NCBI GenBank assembly: GCA_027623815.1
Contig: JAQBUV010000001.1
Coordinates: forward strand, 79,833-143,832
Reading direction: 5' to 3'
Source of the DNA: Casp-Chloro-G3 sp002816715
Lineage (GTDB): Bacteria > Chloroflexota > Dehalococcoidia > Lucifugimonadales > UBA3495
DNA: 64,000 nt
Below are positions 35,493-44,031 of this stretch, one piece after another. The notes under the pieces were generated by a model. That model searched no databases and was not told where the DNA came from. It saw nothing but the letters and a program-made list of their open reading frames with translations. Position numbers and translations under genes: made by a program. Positions within the stretch are counted from its first letter, which is position 1; each line of letters begins with the position of its first letter.

Positions 35493-37043
35493 TTAGCCGT
35501 CGCCACCGGTGGCTTGAGGCTGAGGCACCGCCTCCGGCGCCGCCCGCCGCACCATAGTTTCCGGCATCTTCTGGAAAACTGCCACCAGGCTGCCCGACAA
35601 AATGGTTAAAACTACCGCCAGGGCCGCGAACCGGAACCCTTCTCGATACAATGCCTGCGACTCACCCAAGGGCAGGAAGGCGATGGTCACCGGCAGGGCC
35701 AACCCCAATACCGTAGCACCGACGGTAGCACCCAAGGTATGCCCCATTTGCCTGGTAGTTTCCAACATACCGGAGGCAAAGCTGCGATTCTCCGGCAGGG
35801 TGTTCATCACCAGAGCGTTGTTGGCAGTGTTGAACAGGTTGGCACCAATATAGGTGGGCAACATCAACAGCGGGATACCCCACACGGCCACCTGAGTGGA
35901 GAATATGCCCACCAGCAGGAATCCCAACGCGATACTAGCCAGCGCGCCCGGTCTGAGCCACCTAGGATTGTACCGGTCATAGACCCACCCGGCCAGTGTT
36001 GGCAAAAACAGTCCCAGCAACTGGTTGGGTATTAGCACCATGGTCACGAAAATTGGAGGTTTTCCCAGCCCATTTTCCACCATGATTGGGATCAAGGTAG
36101 TGACCGCCAGCATGGAAAAATGGAAGGTTGTGTTGCTGTAGAGGGCCGTTGAGAAATATTTCTTCTTGAAATACCGGAAATCAACGAAGGGATTACTGCT
36201 ACGAGCCTGCACTACAATGAACAGACCCAGCAGCGCCAGGAACAGCAGGTGCATGGGCAGGTGGTATCCCAGGGCCTCTGGAGTGGTGAAGGCTTCTGCG
36301 CCTTCATGGATATGCAAGCCAGACAGGACGAAGGCACCTAAGGTAACCACCATCAAGACAGCGCCGATGTAATTGATGGATATGTTGCCAACTTGCTCAG
36401 TGAACTGCTGCGCCTGATACTTGAGCAATGGGTAGCCGGTTTTGAGGGCCAGCAAGCCGATGGGCAGCGAGGTCAAAAAGACCAGACGCCAACCCAATTG
36501 CGCACTGAAGAACTGTAGAAAAACCCCGAAGACGACCAATCCAACTAGCGTGCCGATACGGGCCGACACCACTGGAACCGAGAACGCCCGTCCTCGCTCC
36601 TCGGGGGTAAAAACAATGGCTAAGAGGGCGTTGGAGTTGGCCGTGATCATTGCTCCGCCAACACCGACAACACCGCTCCACAATATCAATTGGTTCAAGC
36701 TCAGGGCGACGGACGAAAGCACGCTGCCAACGATCATTACAATCGCGCCAAGGAGGAAGACCCGCACGTGCCCGAATTTCTCTCCCATGCGAGCCGCTAG
36801 GAACACGGTGCTGCCCAACATCAGCAACCGGATGATGATCATCCAGGCGGCCTGGGAGACTTCGACATCAAAGTGGCGTGCCACGGAAGGGATGGTCATG
36901 GCAATTGGCATGCTGGATAATTGAACTAGCATCTGGGTCGAAGCCAGGGCAATCATTGTTTCCCGGCGTTGGCGGTCGGTGCCCAATTCCCGGAAAGTAC
37001 TCAGCACGTTCACGCGCTGCAACATCAATAAAAATAGGTGCAT
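35493..37043 (-). CDS. MFS transporter, DHA2/EmrB-like drug-exporter type
   Basis: A 516-residue membrane protein with about 14 predicted helices, the size of the DHA2 (EmrB/QacA) group. It shows the loop 2-3 motif ARMGEKFGHVRVF and the loop after helix 5 (VPVVSARIGTLVGLVVFG). A Pro- and Ala-rich cytoplasmic tail ends the protein. The ATG at 37043 has AGGAG upstream. It presumably exports small organic compounds using the proton gradient. No neighbouring TetR/MarR regulator is seen; the gene is followed by its own terminator. Confidence 0.9.
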   Translation of the reverse strand: MHLFLLMLQRVNVLSTFRELGTDRQRRETMIALASTQMLVQLSSMPIAMTIPSVARHFDVEVSQAAWMIIIRLLMLGSTVFLAARMGEKFGHVRVFLLGAIVMIVGSVLSSVALSLNQLILWSGVVGVGGAMITANSNALLAIVFTPEERGRAFSVPVVSARIGTLVGLVVFGVFLQFFSAQLGWRLVFLTSLPIGLLALKTGYPLLKYQAQQFTEQVGNISINYIGAVLMVVTLGAFVLSGLHIHEGAEAFTTPEALGYHLPMHLLFLALLGLFIVVQARSSNPFVDFRYFKKKYFSTALYSNTTFHFSMLAVTTLIPIMVENGLGKPPIFVTMVLIPNQLLGLFLPTLAGWVYDRYNPRWLRPGALASIALGFLLVGIFSTQVAVWGIPLLMLPTYIGANLFNTANNALVMNTLPENRSFASGMLETTRQMGHTLGATVGATVLGLALPVTIAFLPLGESQALYREGFRFAALAVVLTILSGSLVAVFQKMPETMVRRAAPEAVPQPQATGGDG

Positions 37044-37102
37044 GTTGGCTCCTGTTCAGTTTGGTGGATGAGGGTCAATACAAGCTGTCTACGTCCGGGC
37101 GC

Positions 37103-37141
37103 AAAAACAAAACCGGGGTACTCGCAATCAAGTATCCCCGG
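37103..37141 (-). terminator. Probable terminator downstream of the ferredoxin gene
   Basis: CCGGGGTACT (37113-37122) and AGTATCCCCGG (37131-37141) pair with one bulge. On the minus strand the hairpin is followed by TTTTGTTTTT. It lies about 86 bp after the ferredoxin stop and before the MFS gene start. Confidence 0.65.
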
Positions 37142-37227
37142 GTACTAAGCGCTCGGCAAACTAAAACTACACTGATGACAACAGTTACTTAACGTTTTGG
37201 CCCTCTGAATCAAGCAAATCCCGGGTA

Positions 37228-37470
37228 TTATTTCTTGAAAAAGTCCCGGTTCTTTTGAATGTACGGTCGCCAGTTGCCTGGAACCGTGAACTCGTCGAAT
37301 ATGGCGTTGACTGGGCAGACGGACTCACAATAAGCGCAGTCAATGCAATCGGTCGGATTTATATAGAACATGTTCTCGTCATCGGTTGTATGGATGCAGT
37401 CAACCGGACATACGGTGACACAAGACGCATCTTTAACATCGATACAAGGCTCGGTTATTACGAAAGCCAT
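37228..37470 (-). CDS. Two-cluster ferredoxin, FdxA-like
   Basis: An 80-residue cytoplasmic ferredoxin. One complete 4Fe-4S motif is CIDCAYCESVCP. The first cluster motif, PCIDVKDASCVTVCPVDC, has the longer Cys spacing of 7Fe [3Fe-4S]/[4Fe-4S] ferredoxins. It starts MAFVITEPC, as in the FdxA family, and has the basic tail QKNRDFFKK. It could serve the many oxidoreductases encoded nearby, but no specific partner is indicated. It is divergent from the LysR gene across a 193-bp AT-rich interval. Confidence 0.93.
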   Translation of the reverse strand: MAFVITEPCIDVKDASCVTVCPVDCIHTTDDENMFYINPTDCIDCAYCESVCPVNAIFDEFTVPGNWRPYIQKNRDFFKK

Positions 37471-37591
37471 TCAGTTATTTCCATCATCCCATGGTGGAGT
37501 TGAAGTTAATCCCCTAGTTGCCCTTTCTTATTGACTCCAAGACAAGAGAGGACTGAGACCATTCTCAATCTCGAACCATATTTTGTCAAGT

Positions 37592-37631
37592 GATATTATA
37601 TGATATATTATATTACGATACTTGTGATAAT
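37592..37631 (+). promoter_or_regulatory. AT-rich element and possible extended -10 upstream of the LysR gene
   Basis: The direct repeat GATATTATAT/GATATATTATAT (37592-37613) is followed by TGTGATAAT (37623-37631), an extended -10-like sequence 33 bp before the LysR start. The region is much richer in AT than its surroundings and lies between divergent genes. It is a plausible operator and promoter area; no exact LysR site is claimed. Confidence 0.35.
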
Positions 37632-37663
37632 GGAATCCGATAAACCGTGATGAGGGGCGTTAA

Positions 37664-38623
37664 ATGGAACTTCGGGAGATCATTAGCTTCTATCATGTGG
37701 CTCGCCTCCACAGCGTGTCCAAAGCAGCCCGCCGGTTAGAATTGGGGCAGCCTACTGTTACAACTCATCTGAGAAAGCTTGAAGCTGAGTTTAGTATCAC
37801 CCTCTTTGACCGCATCAAAAGGCCGATACAGCTAACCTCCGAGGGTGGCACTTTTCTTGAGTTGATCACGCCCATCGTTAATTCGGTTGACACACTAAAG
37901 AACCAGATGGACTACTCAGAGCGGCGCGGGTCTTTTGTGGTCGGAGCATACCCAGACCTGGTGATGCACCATCTGCCTCGGCCGATCCGGTCATTTCGTG
38001 AACTCTATCCTGATGTACGCCTGAGGCTGATCGCCAGATCATATATCTCCCTAATTCAACTGGTTAGGTCCGGCGAGTTGGATCTGGCCTTGTGCTCCGC
38101 TCCCCCACCGGACGATTCATCCCTGGAGTTTATCGAACTGTTCAAGTACAACATCGTACTGATGACCCCGCCTGGCCATGAATTGCTTCAAAAGAGTCCA
38201 ATACAATTGCAGGATGCGGCGGAATGGCCCTTGATTCTGTCTGGCCCGGAGAGCCTGACCCGGCGTATCGTTGAGCAGACACTTAGGGAGCAGGGTATCA
38301 GCTACGATGTAGTGCTGGAAATGGACAATGCCGAGTTGATCAAGCAATACGTGGAAGTTGGATTGGGTATATCTATTGGCGCCGACTTTACGCTGCACCC
38401 AGAAGACCACAATAAGCTGGGCGTTGTTAAGTTGGACCATCTGTTTCCTACCTGGAGCATTGGAATGTGCACGCTGAGGGGCAAATTCCTGGGTAAGGCA
38501 GTGCGCAATTTCATGAATACCTTGATGGGGGAGTTGTCTGGATTCCATCCGGAGTTGGCCGATTGGAACCGACCGTGGGGCGTGAATGCCAAGCTCGCCA
38601 GCATAGCCACCGATGACTCCTAG
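37664..38623 (+). CDS. LysR-family transcriptional regulator
   Basis: 319 residues. The N-terminal winged helix has ISFYHVARLHSVSKAARRLELGQPTVTTHLRKLEAEF. The effector-binding domain follows (about 90-300), starting FVVGAYPDLVMHHLPRPIRSF and resembling the CysB/Cbl-like subgroup. The ATG at 37664 has GAGGGG upstream. LysR proteins usually control a divergent neighbour, which here would be the ferredoxin gene, but that is only positional inference. The effector is unknown. Confidence 0.93.
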   Translation: MELREIISFYHVARLHSVSKAARRLELGQPTVTTHLRKLEAEFSITLFDRIKRPIQLTSEGGTFLELITPIVNSVDTLKNQMDYSERRGSFVVGAYPDLVMHHLPRPIRSFRELYPDVRLRLIARSYISLIQLVRSGELDLALCSAPPPDDSSLEFIELFKYNIVLMTPPGHELLQKSPIQLQDAAEWPLILSGPESLTRRIVEQTLREQGISYDVVLEMDNAELIKQYVEVGLGISIGADFTLHPEDHNKLGVVKLDHLFPTWSIGMCTLRGKFLGKAVRNFMNTLMGELSGFHPELADWNRPWGVNAKLASIATDDS

Positions 38624-38676
38624 TTGATACGCCGGGGATAATCCGGTCTGGCCTTGGGAGGTGAAATGGTCTGCAC

Positions 38677-39960
38677 TTAGCTGTCGTTAGCTCTCCCGGC
38701 CCGTCGGCCCGCCGTTTCTCGTACCAACAGCATCATGCCCAACGCAGCCGCTCCCAGCAGGACTGCGTCCACCCCCAGCGACCAGGCGAACCCAGCCAGG
38801 TCGGCGACGCCTCCCAGTAACAAGGCTCCCACCACCGACCCCACCCCGCCAAAGGTCCGGTAAAATCCCATAGTAACGCCTTCCAGCCCCGGCGGAGCAA
38901 TATCGGCGAAAAATGCCACGCTCGGCGGCCCCGCCAGCCCTTCTCCCAAACCCAAAAGCACCCCGGAAAACATCAGCTCAAGTAAAGTGCCTCCCCGAGA
39001 AAACACGATTATCCCCAATATAATTAGAACCACGGCAGGCACAATGGTGAACTTGCGCCCGAATCTATCAGAAAGAAAACCGGCGGCCATGGTGGTGAAG
39101 AACTGGGGAAAATGAGTCACGCTGATAAACGCTCCGAGTTGGTCCGGTCGGAACCCCTTGGCCTCGCCGTACAGAGGCATTATGCTGAACCGCCCGCCCT
39201 GGCGGTTGGCCACAATCATCAAGCTGAACAGGCCCACGAAGACAAACCCGGGACTGAGTAATAACCGGCGCAACGATCCCGGCGGCGCAATTTGCGCCCG
39301 TGAGTTGCCAGCTCGTCGAGGTTGATTACGCGTGGGCGTGGACTGGCGATCCGGTCTGGACTCCGGCACCAGCAGCAGCAACGTGACCAACGCTACCGCA
39401 ATTAGACCAGCTTGCAGGTACAGCGGCGTCCTCAACCCAAAATGCTCGCCGATGTAACCGCCGGTGACCGGGCCTAAACTCTGCCCCACCAGAATGCTCA
39501 TTTCCTGCAAGCTCAGAAACCTGGCCCGGTTATCTGAAGTTGCTACATCATGGAGATAAACCGAGACTCCGGTGGTGTACATGCTGGCCCCCAGGCCCGA
39601 GACCAATCGCCACACCAGCAGCCAGACAAAACTGAACGACACGGCGACCATCGCGGCCCCCAGCAAATTGATCGCGGTGCCCACTCCCAGCACAAATTTG
39701 CGTCCGTAACGCTGCGTGAGATAGCCGGCTGGCAGGCTGGTAACCAAACGTGCCATGCCGAACAGGCCCACCGCCAGTCCGATTTGAGTACGGCTCACGT
39801 GGTATTCCTGGTCGACAAACAGGGGAAGCACCGGAGATATTGCGCCCATACCAACACTGGTGATGAAGATGGTCAGACACAGGAATACAACGCCACGATG
39901 ATCGCTGACGGTCACTTTGATTTGCTGGAGGTTAGACTGAAGTAATGACTGTAGTTTCAA
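38677..39960 (-). CDS. MFS transporter
   Basis: A 427-residue membrane protein with 12 predicted helices. It has the loop 2-3 motif AGYLTQRYGRKFVLG and its duplicate AGFLSDRFGRKFTIV, the MFS signature in both halves. A basic loop in the middle (about 205-235) links the halves. The start is TTG 39960, overlapping the stop of the DUF951 gene by 4 bp, so the three genes pyrF, DUF951 and MFS form one overlapping unit. The substrate is unknown; multidrug or sugar/metabolite efflux types are closest. Confidence 0.9.
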   Translation of the reverse strand: MKLQSLLQSNLQQIKVTVSDHRGVVFLCLTIFITSVGMGAISPVLPLFVDQEYHVSRTQIGLAVGLFGMARLVTSLPAGYLTQRYGRKFVLGVGTAINLLGAAMVAVSFSFVWLLVWRLVSGLGASMYTTGVSVYLHDVATSDNRARFLSLQEMSILVGQSLGPVTGGYIGEHFGLRTPLYLQAGLIAVALVTLLLLVPESRPDRQSTPTRNQPRRAGNSRAQIAPPGSLRRLLLSPGFVFVGLFSLMIVANRQGGRFSIMPLYGEAKGFRPDQLGAFISVTHFPQFFTTMAAGFLSDRFGRKFTIVPAVVLIILGIIVFSRGGTLLELMFSGVLLGLGEGLAGPPSVAFFADIAPPGLEGVTMGFYRTFGGVGSVVGALLLGGVADLAGFAWSLGVDAVLLGAAALGMMLLVRETAGRRAGRANDS

Positions 39961-40208
39961 TCCGAGACGCTTTCCGATACACCTTCCGAGCCGCTAGATG
40001 AGAGCGTTTCGTTGTCTGAATGGTCTCGCGGCAAGACCTCCCTGACTCGACGCTCCAGATAGGTGCGAGGCAACATTACGTAGCGACGGCACTGCTGGCA
40101 GACTATGCCAATATCTGCGCCCAGCCGGGTCACCTCCCAGAGGCTGCTCCCGCAGGGGTGCAACTTTTTCATCCGCACCACGTCGCCGATGCTTAGCTCT
40201 AGGGCCAT
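39957..40208 (-). CDS. DUF951 family protein
   Basis: 83 residues. The family pattern GDVVRMKKLHPCGS, WEVTRLGADIGI and CQQCRRYVMLPR is complete, with three Cys that may bind zinc. An acidic Ser-rich tail follows. The ATG at 40208 lies inside the last codons of pyrF (10-bp overlap), and its own stop overlaps the MFS start. DUF951 proteins are widespread in Firmicutes and Chloroflexota; their function is not known, though an OB-like nucleic-acid-binding role has been considered. Confidence 0.93.
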   Translation of the reverse strand: MALELSIGDVVRMKKLHPCGSSLWEVTRLGADIGIVCQQCRRYVMLPRTYLERRVREVLPRDHSDNETLSSSGSEGVSESVSD

Positions 40209-41035
40209 CCCTTGCCCTCGGCATCCAACACCCGATTGATGGCCTCTCTCAAGTCTGACGCGGCGCGGCGGGCGGCTTCAGCAAAGTCCGGGCCGGTGGA
40301 TGCGTATATTATTCCCCGGGAGGAGTTGATAATCGCCAGCCGACCTTCAGCGTCGGTGCCATTGCGAATTGCGGCCTCCAGGTCGCCGCCTTGTGCGCCA
40401 ACTCCTGGGATTAGCAACGGCATGGTCGCGCCAAGGGTTCTCACCTGGGCCAACTGTTCTGGAAAAGTTGCGCCGACCACCAGTCCCAGGTTGTCCTTAG
40501 CGTTCCAGGTCTGGGCCTCTGCGGCCAGATGCTGGTACAACGGGACTTTGCCGCTGTCAGACTCGATTTTCAGGTCCTGCAGGTCGACTGACCCGGGATT
40601 CGATCCGCGGCACCAGATAAACACCCCTCGTTGCTCATCTCCCAAGAAGGGTTCCACCGTATCTCGCCCGCCCCATGCGTTGAGCGTGACCGCGTCAAAA
40701 TTCCAGACTTGAAACATGGCTTTAGCGTAAGCCTCCGCCGAGGGGCCGATGTCACCCCGCTTGGCGTCGCCAATAATGACTGCCGACGGGGCCGATTGCC
40801 GAATTAATGCGACGGTGCTCTCCAACGCCCGTAGGCCCGGCATTCCCAAGGCTTCATAGAAGGCCAGGTTGGGTTTGTAGGCGCAGGCCTGGTCAGCGGT
40901 GGATTCGACAATAGCTCGATTGAATTCCACCACGTCATCAATGGGCATCCTGGCCGGGTCAGGGTCTAACCCAACGCAGACCAGACTCTGGTTGGCGGCG
41001 CAGGCATTTTGCAGTCTGGCGGTAAAGCTTGGCAT
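40199..41035 (-). CDS. pyrF: Orotidine-5'-phosphate decarboxylase PyrF (type 2)
   Basis: Makes UMP, the last step of the pyrimidine pathway. 278 residues from ATG 41035 (MPSFTARLQNACA), the type 2 length. Motifs are LVCVGLDPDP, CAYKPNLAFYEA, and the catalytic VIIGDAKRGDIG. ATG 41098 is in frame but adds residues without homology. A TATAAT on the minus strand (41128-41123) could be its -10. It lies apart from the pyrR-carB operon, so it is not controlled by that attenuator. pyrD and pyrE are not in the window. Confidence 0.95.
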   Translation of the reverse strand: MPSFTARLQNACAANQSLVCVGLDPDPARMPIDDVVEFNRAIVESTADQACAYKPNLAFYEALGMPGLRALESTVALIRQSAPSAVIIGDAKRGDIGPSAEAYAKAMFQVWNFDAVTLNAWGGRDTVEPFLGDEQRGVFIWCRGSNPGSVDLQDLKIESDSGKVPLYQHLAAEAQTWNAKDNLGLVVGATFPEQLAQVRTLGATMPLLIPGVGAQGGDLEAAIRNGTDAEGRLAIINSSRGIIYASTGPDFAEAARRAASDLREAINRVLDAEGKGWP

Positions 41036-41226
41036 TGGCGGTTTCTCGTTTGGCTGATTTCTGGCGAGAAAAGTTCCGGCAATGCTGGAATACTCCAAGC
41101 GCCTGGATTTTCTCGTTGGGTTATTATATCTTCGTGGTCAATGGGAAGCCATTGGCTTAACCCGCTCCGGCGTATATTAAGAAAGCCTTAGTTCGATTAT
41201 AAAAAGCATTATTACATTGAGGGCGC

Positions 41227-41916
41227 ATGAAGCTCAGTCCTGACCTGGTAGAAGGTAGATTCATCGTGCGGCTCAACCGTTTCGCCGCCAGAATGGAAGT
41301 GGCAGGCCGTGAGGTCATGGTGCATCTGGCCAACTCGGGCAGACTGGGCGAACTGTTGGTGCCCGGCTACCGGATGTTGCTCAAGCCGGTAGCCGGCGAC
41401 CACCGGAAGTGCCCTTTTGATCTGGCCCTGGTGGACTTGGGCTTTACCCTATGCTCCGCCGACGCCCGCTTGCCCAATCCACTGCTGGCCGAAGCCATCG
41501 AAGCCGGGCGGGTGGCTGAGTTTCAGGACAATACCCAGGTCAGACGAGAAGTAACCTATGGGGATAGCCGGCTGGACCTGCTGCTGGAAGACTCAGCCCC
41601 GCCCTGCTTCGTGGAAACCAAGTCGGTGACATTGGTGGTGGACGGGCGGGCGTTATTTCCCGACGCTCCCACTTTGCGGGGCGTCAAACACCTGAACAGC
41701 CTGATTCACGCCAAAGCAGAAGGGTATCGCGCGGCAGTGGTTTTCGTGATTCAGCGCAGCGACGCGAAAGAGTTTTCTCCCCACGATTTGGCCGACCCGT
41801 TATTGGGCGAAACCCTGCGCCGCGCAGTAAATTCCGGGGTTGAAGCTTACGCCTATTGCTGCCAGGTTTCTGAGTCGGAAATCCGGCTGGCTAACCGCAT
41901 ACCAATTGTACTGTGA
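41227..41916 (+). CDS. sfsA: SfsA family protein (sugar fermentation stimulation homologue)
   Basis: 229 residues, the standard length. Signatures are RFIVRLNRFAARMEV, VHLANSGRLGELL and the nuclease-like core FVETKSVTLVVDGRALFPDAPTxRG. The fold includes an OB domain and a restriction-endonuclease-like domain, and E. coli SfsA binds DNA; its cellular role is unclear. The ATG at 41227 has GAGGGC upstream. Its stop overlaps the start of the glycosylase gene by 4 bp (GTGA at 41913-41916). Confidence 0.95.
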   Translation: MKLSPDLVEGRFIVRLNRFAARMEVAGREVMVHLANSGRLGELLVPGYRMLLKPVAGDHRKCPFDLALVDLGFTLCSADARLPNPLLAEAIEAGRVAEFQDNTQVRREVTYGDSRLDLLLEDSAPPCFVETKSVTLVVDGRALFPDAPTLRGVKHLNSLIHAKAEGYRAAVVFVIQRSDAKEFSPHDLADPLLGETLRRAVNSGVEAYAYCCQVSESEIRLANRIPIVL

Positions 41917-42647
41917 AGCCAAACCAGGGAAGGTCCGGATTGGTTGACGTGAATCCAGATGGCATCCTCCTGACAATATATCATCGGCTGTATCTAGATT
42001 ACGGGCCGCAAGGTTGGTGGCCCGGCGACGGCCCGCTAGACGTGATTATCGGGGCGATTCTAACCCAGTCGGCGGCCTGGACCAACGTAGAGATGGCCCT
42101 GCGGAACCTGAAAGAAGCAGACTGTTGGTCTTTGGCGGCCATCCACCGTTGTCCCGAAGCAGAGTTGGCATTGATCATACGCCCCTGCGGCTACTTCAAC
42201 AGCAAGGCCCGTAAGCTAAAGGCCTTCGCCGCCCACGTGTTTCAAGAATATCAGGGCGACTTGAGTCGGCTCCTGGCTAAAGACATCCAACCCCTTCGTG
42301 CTGAGTTGCTGTCGATCCACGGTATCGGGCCAGAGACCGCCGATGATATTCTGGTATACGCAGCCGGAAAGCCTTCCTTCGTGATCGACGTCTACACCAA
42401 GCGAATTTTACAGCGGATGGGCTTGGCAACGAGAATCAGAGATAGCGACTACCACGCTTTCCAGGCCCTTTTCCACACAGCTCTCCCCCAAGACGTCAGC
42501 TTGTTCAATGAATACCATGCGCTGCTGGACGAGCACGCCAAGAGAGCCTGCGCCAAAATGCCACGTTGTTCTGGATGCTGCTTGCAAGACCTATGCCTGA
42601 CCGGACAGCAGTTATCGTCGGCAGAAGCCACCCCGAAGCTGAATTGA
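41913..42647 (+). CDS. Endonuclease III-like HhH-GPD DNA glycosylase (MagIII-like)
   Basis: 244 residues. The helix-hairpin-helix reads LLSIHGIGPETADDI and the catalytic Asp is in FVIDVYTKRI. The Lys that makes Nth a bifunctional lyase is replaced by Glu (GPETAD), as in 3-methyladenine glycosylase III of Helicobacter, so a monofunctional base-excision glycosylase is likely. A C-terminal Cys set (Cx5Cx2Cx5C) suggests a 4Fe-4S cluster. The start is GTG 41913, overlapping sfsA. It acts on damaged, perhaps alkylated, DNA. Confidence 0.88.
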   Translation: MKPNQGRSGLVDVNPDGILLTIYHRLYLDYGPQGWWPGDGPLDVIIGAILTQSAAWTNVEMALRNLKEADCWSLAAIHRCPEAELALIIRPCGYFNSKARKLKAFAAHVFQEYQGDLSRLLAKDIQPLRAELLSIHGIGPETADDILVYAAGKPSFVIDVYTKRILQRMGLATRIRDSDYHAFQALFHTALPQDVSLFNEYHALLDEHAKRACAKMPRCSGCCLQDLCLTGQQLSSAEATPKLN

Positions 42648-42728
42648 CGATGCCGGATGCCGTTGCTACTATGGCTTCGCTAGGATTGTCCACGGCGGCA
42701 CTGAGAAGTGAAATTAGGAGGAACCACA

Positions 42729-43025
42729 ATGCAAGTAGTTAGAGTTTATACCGGCGACGATGGTGAGTCGCACCTGGAGGAATTGGAGCTTCCCTACGAG
42801 CAGGTCGCCAAAGCCGAGCGCACCGCCATGCAGAGCGCCACGGGCATTCAGTTTCGGCGGGCGCCGGTGGGTGATTTCCAAGACTTTCACATCGCCCCGC
42901 GACGGCAGTACGTCATCACTTTGCAGGGGCAGGCGGAAATCGGTCTTGGCGACGGCACCAAGCGGATCTTCAACCCTGGTGATGTGCTGCTGGCCGATGA
43001 TTTGACCGGTCGCGGCCACACTTGA
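42729..43025 (+). CDS. Cupin-domain protein, probably frameshifted near the C-terminus
   Basis: 98 residues from ATG 42729 with AGGAGG upstream. The cupin strands are visible: FQDFHIAPRRQYVITLQGQAEIGLGDG and the second motif FNPGDVLLADDLTGRGHT. Related small cupins continue for another 12-15 residues (typically TRxxG...VIVQL). Here TGA stops the frame at GHT, while the next frame reads TSLGLVIIVQG. This looks like a single-base frameshift or a sequencing error. Metal-binding residues are incomplete. Function unknown. Confidence 0.75.
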   Translation: MQVVRVYTGDDGESHLEELELPYEQVAKAERTAMQSATGIQFRRAPVGDFQDFHIAPRRQYVITLQGQAEIGLGDGTKRIFNPGDVLLADDLTGRGHT

Positions 43026-43072
43026 CGTCCTTGGGATTGGTAATTATAGTTCAGGGCAACCCAGAGGGAACT

Positions 43073-43843
43073 ATGCCCAGGAAATTCGGTTTGATCTGGG
43101 GAATAAGGGGCAACATTGCAGGCACATTCTTGAATAGCCAATATCTGTACCGGTTCACATTTTTGTTTCTAGTATTGGTTATCATCATGTTGATCGCCTG
43201 CTCATCAGAGGGCGGGACCCCGGTTACGAATGATGAACTTCAAGCCACCATTGCGGGGCCAGCAGGCCAGCCGAATTCTTCTCCATCAGCTGAAACCTCG
43301 GGTTCCGTCCAATCTCCATACCAGGGACAGGAAACCCGAAAGATCAAGGCCTTGTCTCAGGATGATATCGACGGGTTGCTTAACGGCTCGGGAACTCCTT
43401 TTGGTGGAATTGCCAAGCCAGCGGAACTTAACGGATATCCGGGCCCGCGCCATGTTTTGGACGCGGTTGCGTCGGGAGAGTTCCAGGTGACGCCGGAGCA
43501 ACTAGCGCAAATCGAATCACTTTACGACGGGATGCAGTCAGAAGCAATTGAACTTGGCCAAACCATCATAGGGGCTGAAGAGTCGATTGATACCGCGTTT
43601 TCTAGCGGTACTATCACTGAAGAATCTCTGAAAGACAAAATTGCCCTGAGCGCGAAACTATATGGCCAGTTGAGAATAGTCCATCTGAAAACGCACCTGT
43701 CCATGATTGATATTTTGAATCTAGAACAAGTTGCTCACTACAATGTACTGCGAGGGTATTCGTCAGGGGGCGACCCCTGCGCCGAAGTCCCACCAGGAGA
43801 CCACGATGCCGCACTATGGAAGAAGCACAACAACTGCCCATAG
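43073..43843 (+). CDS. Lipoprotein with Spy/CpxP-like helical domain
   Basis: 256 residues from ATG 43073 (AGAGGG upstream). A hydrophobic signal segment ends in the lipobox LIAC, so it is probably lipid-anchored outside the membrane. A Ser/Gly/Pro-rich linker follows, then helices with FQVTPEQLAQIESLYDGM, GTITEESLKD and MIDILNLEQVAHYNVLRGY. These resemble the LTxxQ repeats of Spy/CpxP periplasmic chaperones or metal-stress sensors. The family link is by pattern only. The gene stands alone. Confidence 0.75.
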   Translation: MPRKFGLIWGIRGNIAGTFLNSQYLYRFTFLFLVLVIIMLIACSSEGGTPVTNDELQATIAGPAGQPNSSPSAETSGSVQSPYQGQETRKIKALSQDDIDGLLNGSGTPFGGIAKPAELNGYPGPRHVLDAVASGEFQVTPEQLAQIESLYDGMQSEAIELGQTIIGAEESIDTAFSSGTITEESLKDKIALSAKLYGQLRIVHLKTHLSMIDILNLEQVAHYNVLRGYSSGGDPCAEVPPGDHDAALWKKHNNCP

Positions 43844-43920
43844 ATGTAGCCTTCCCGATGGCGCGAGTGTGACCGTCCAGGTGTTTAATCCCAATGCGGC
43901 GATAATGCTACCTGTTTAGG

Positions 43921-43987
43921 CACCTTCGACAAGCTCAATGCGGGCGGTAGTCCCTTTATCCACTCGCGATGAGTTTGTCGAACCCCT
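43921..43987 (+). repeat. Dispersed TTCGACAGGCTCAG-type repeat, copy 1
   Basis: CTTCGACAAGCTCAATGCGG on the left and a GAGTTTGTCGAAC counterpart on the right form an imperfect inverted repeat. Related copies are at 45645-45712, 54207-54277 and 57145-57172, all between genes. Confidence 0.7.
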
Positions 43988-44031
43988 GTTTAGGGCTGGC
44001 GTTTTACCCTTCGCAACAGCTTACGCTTCAG

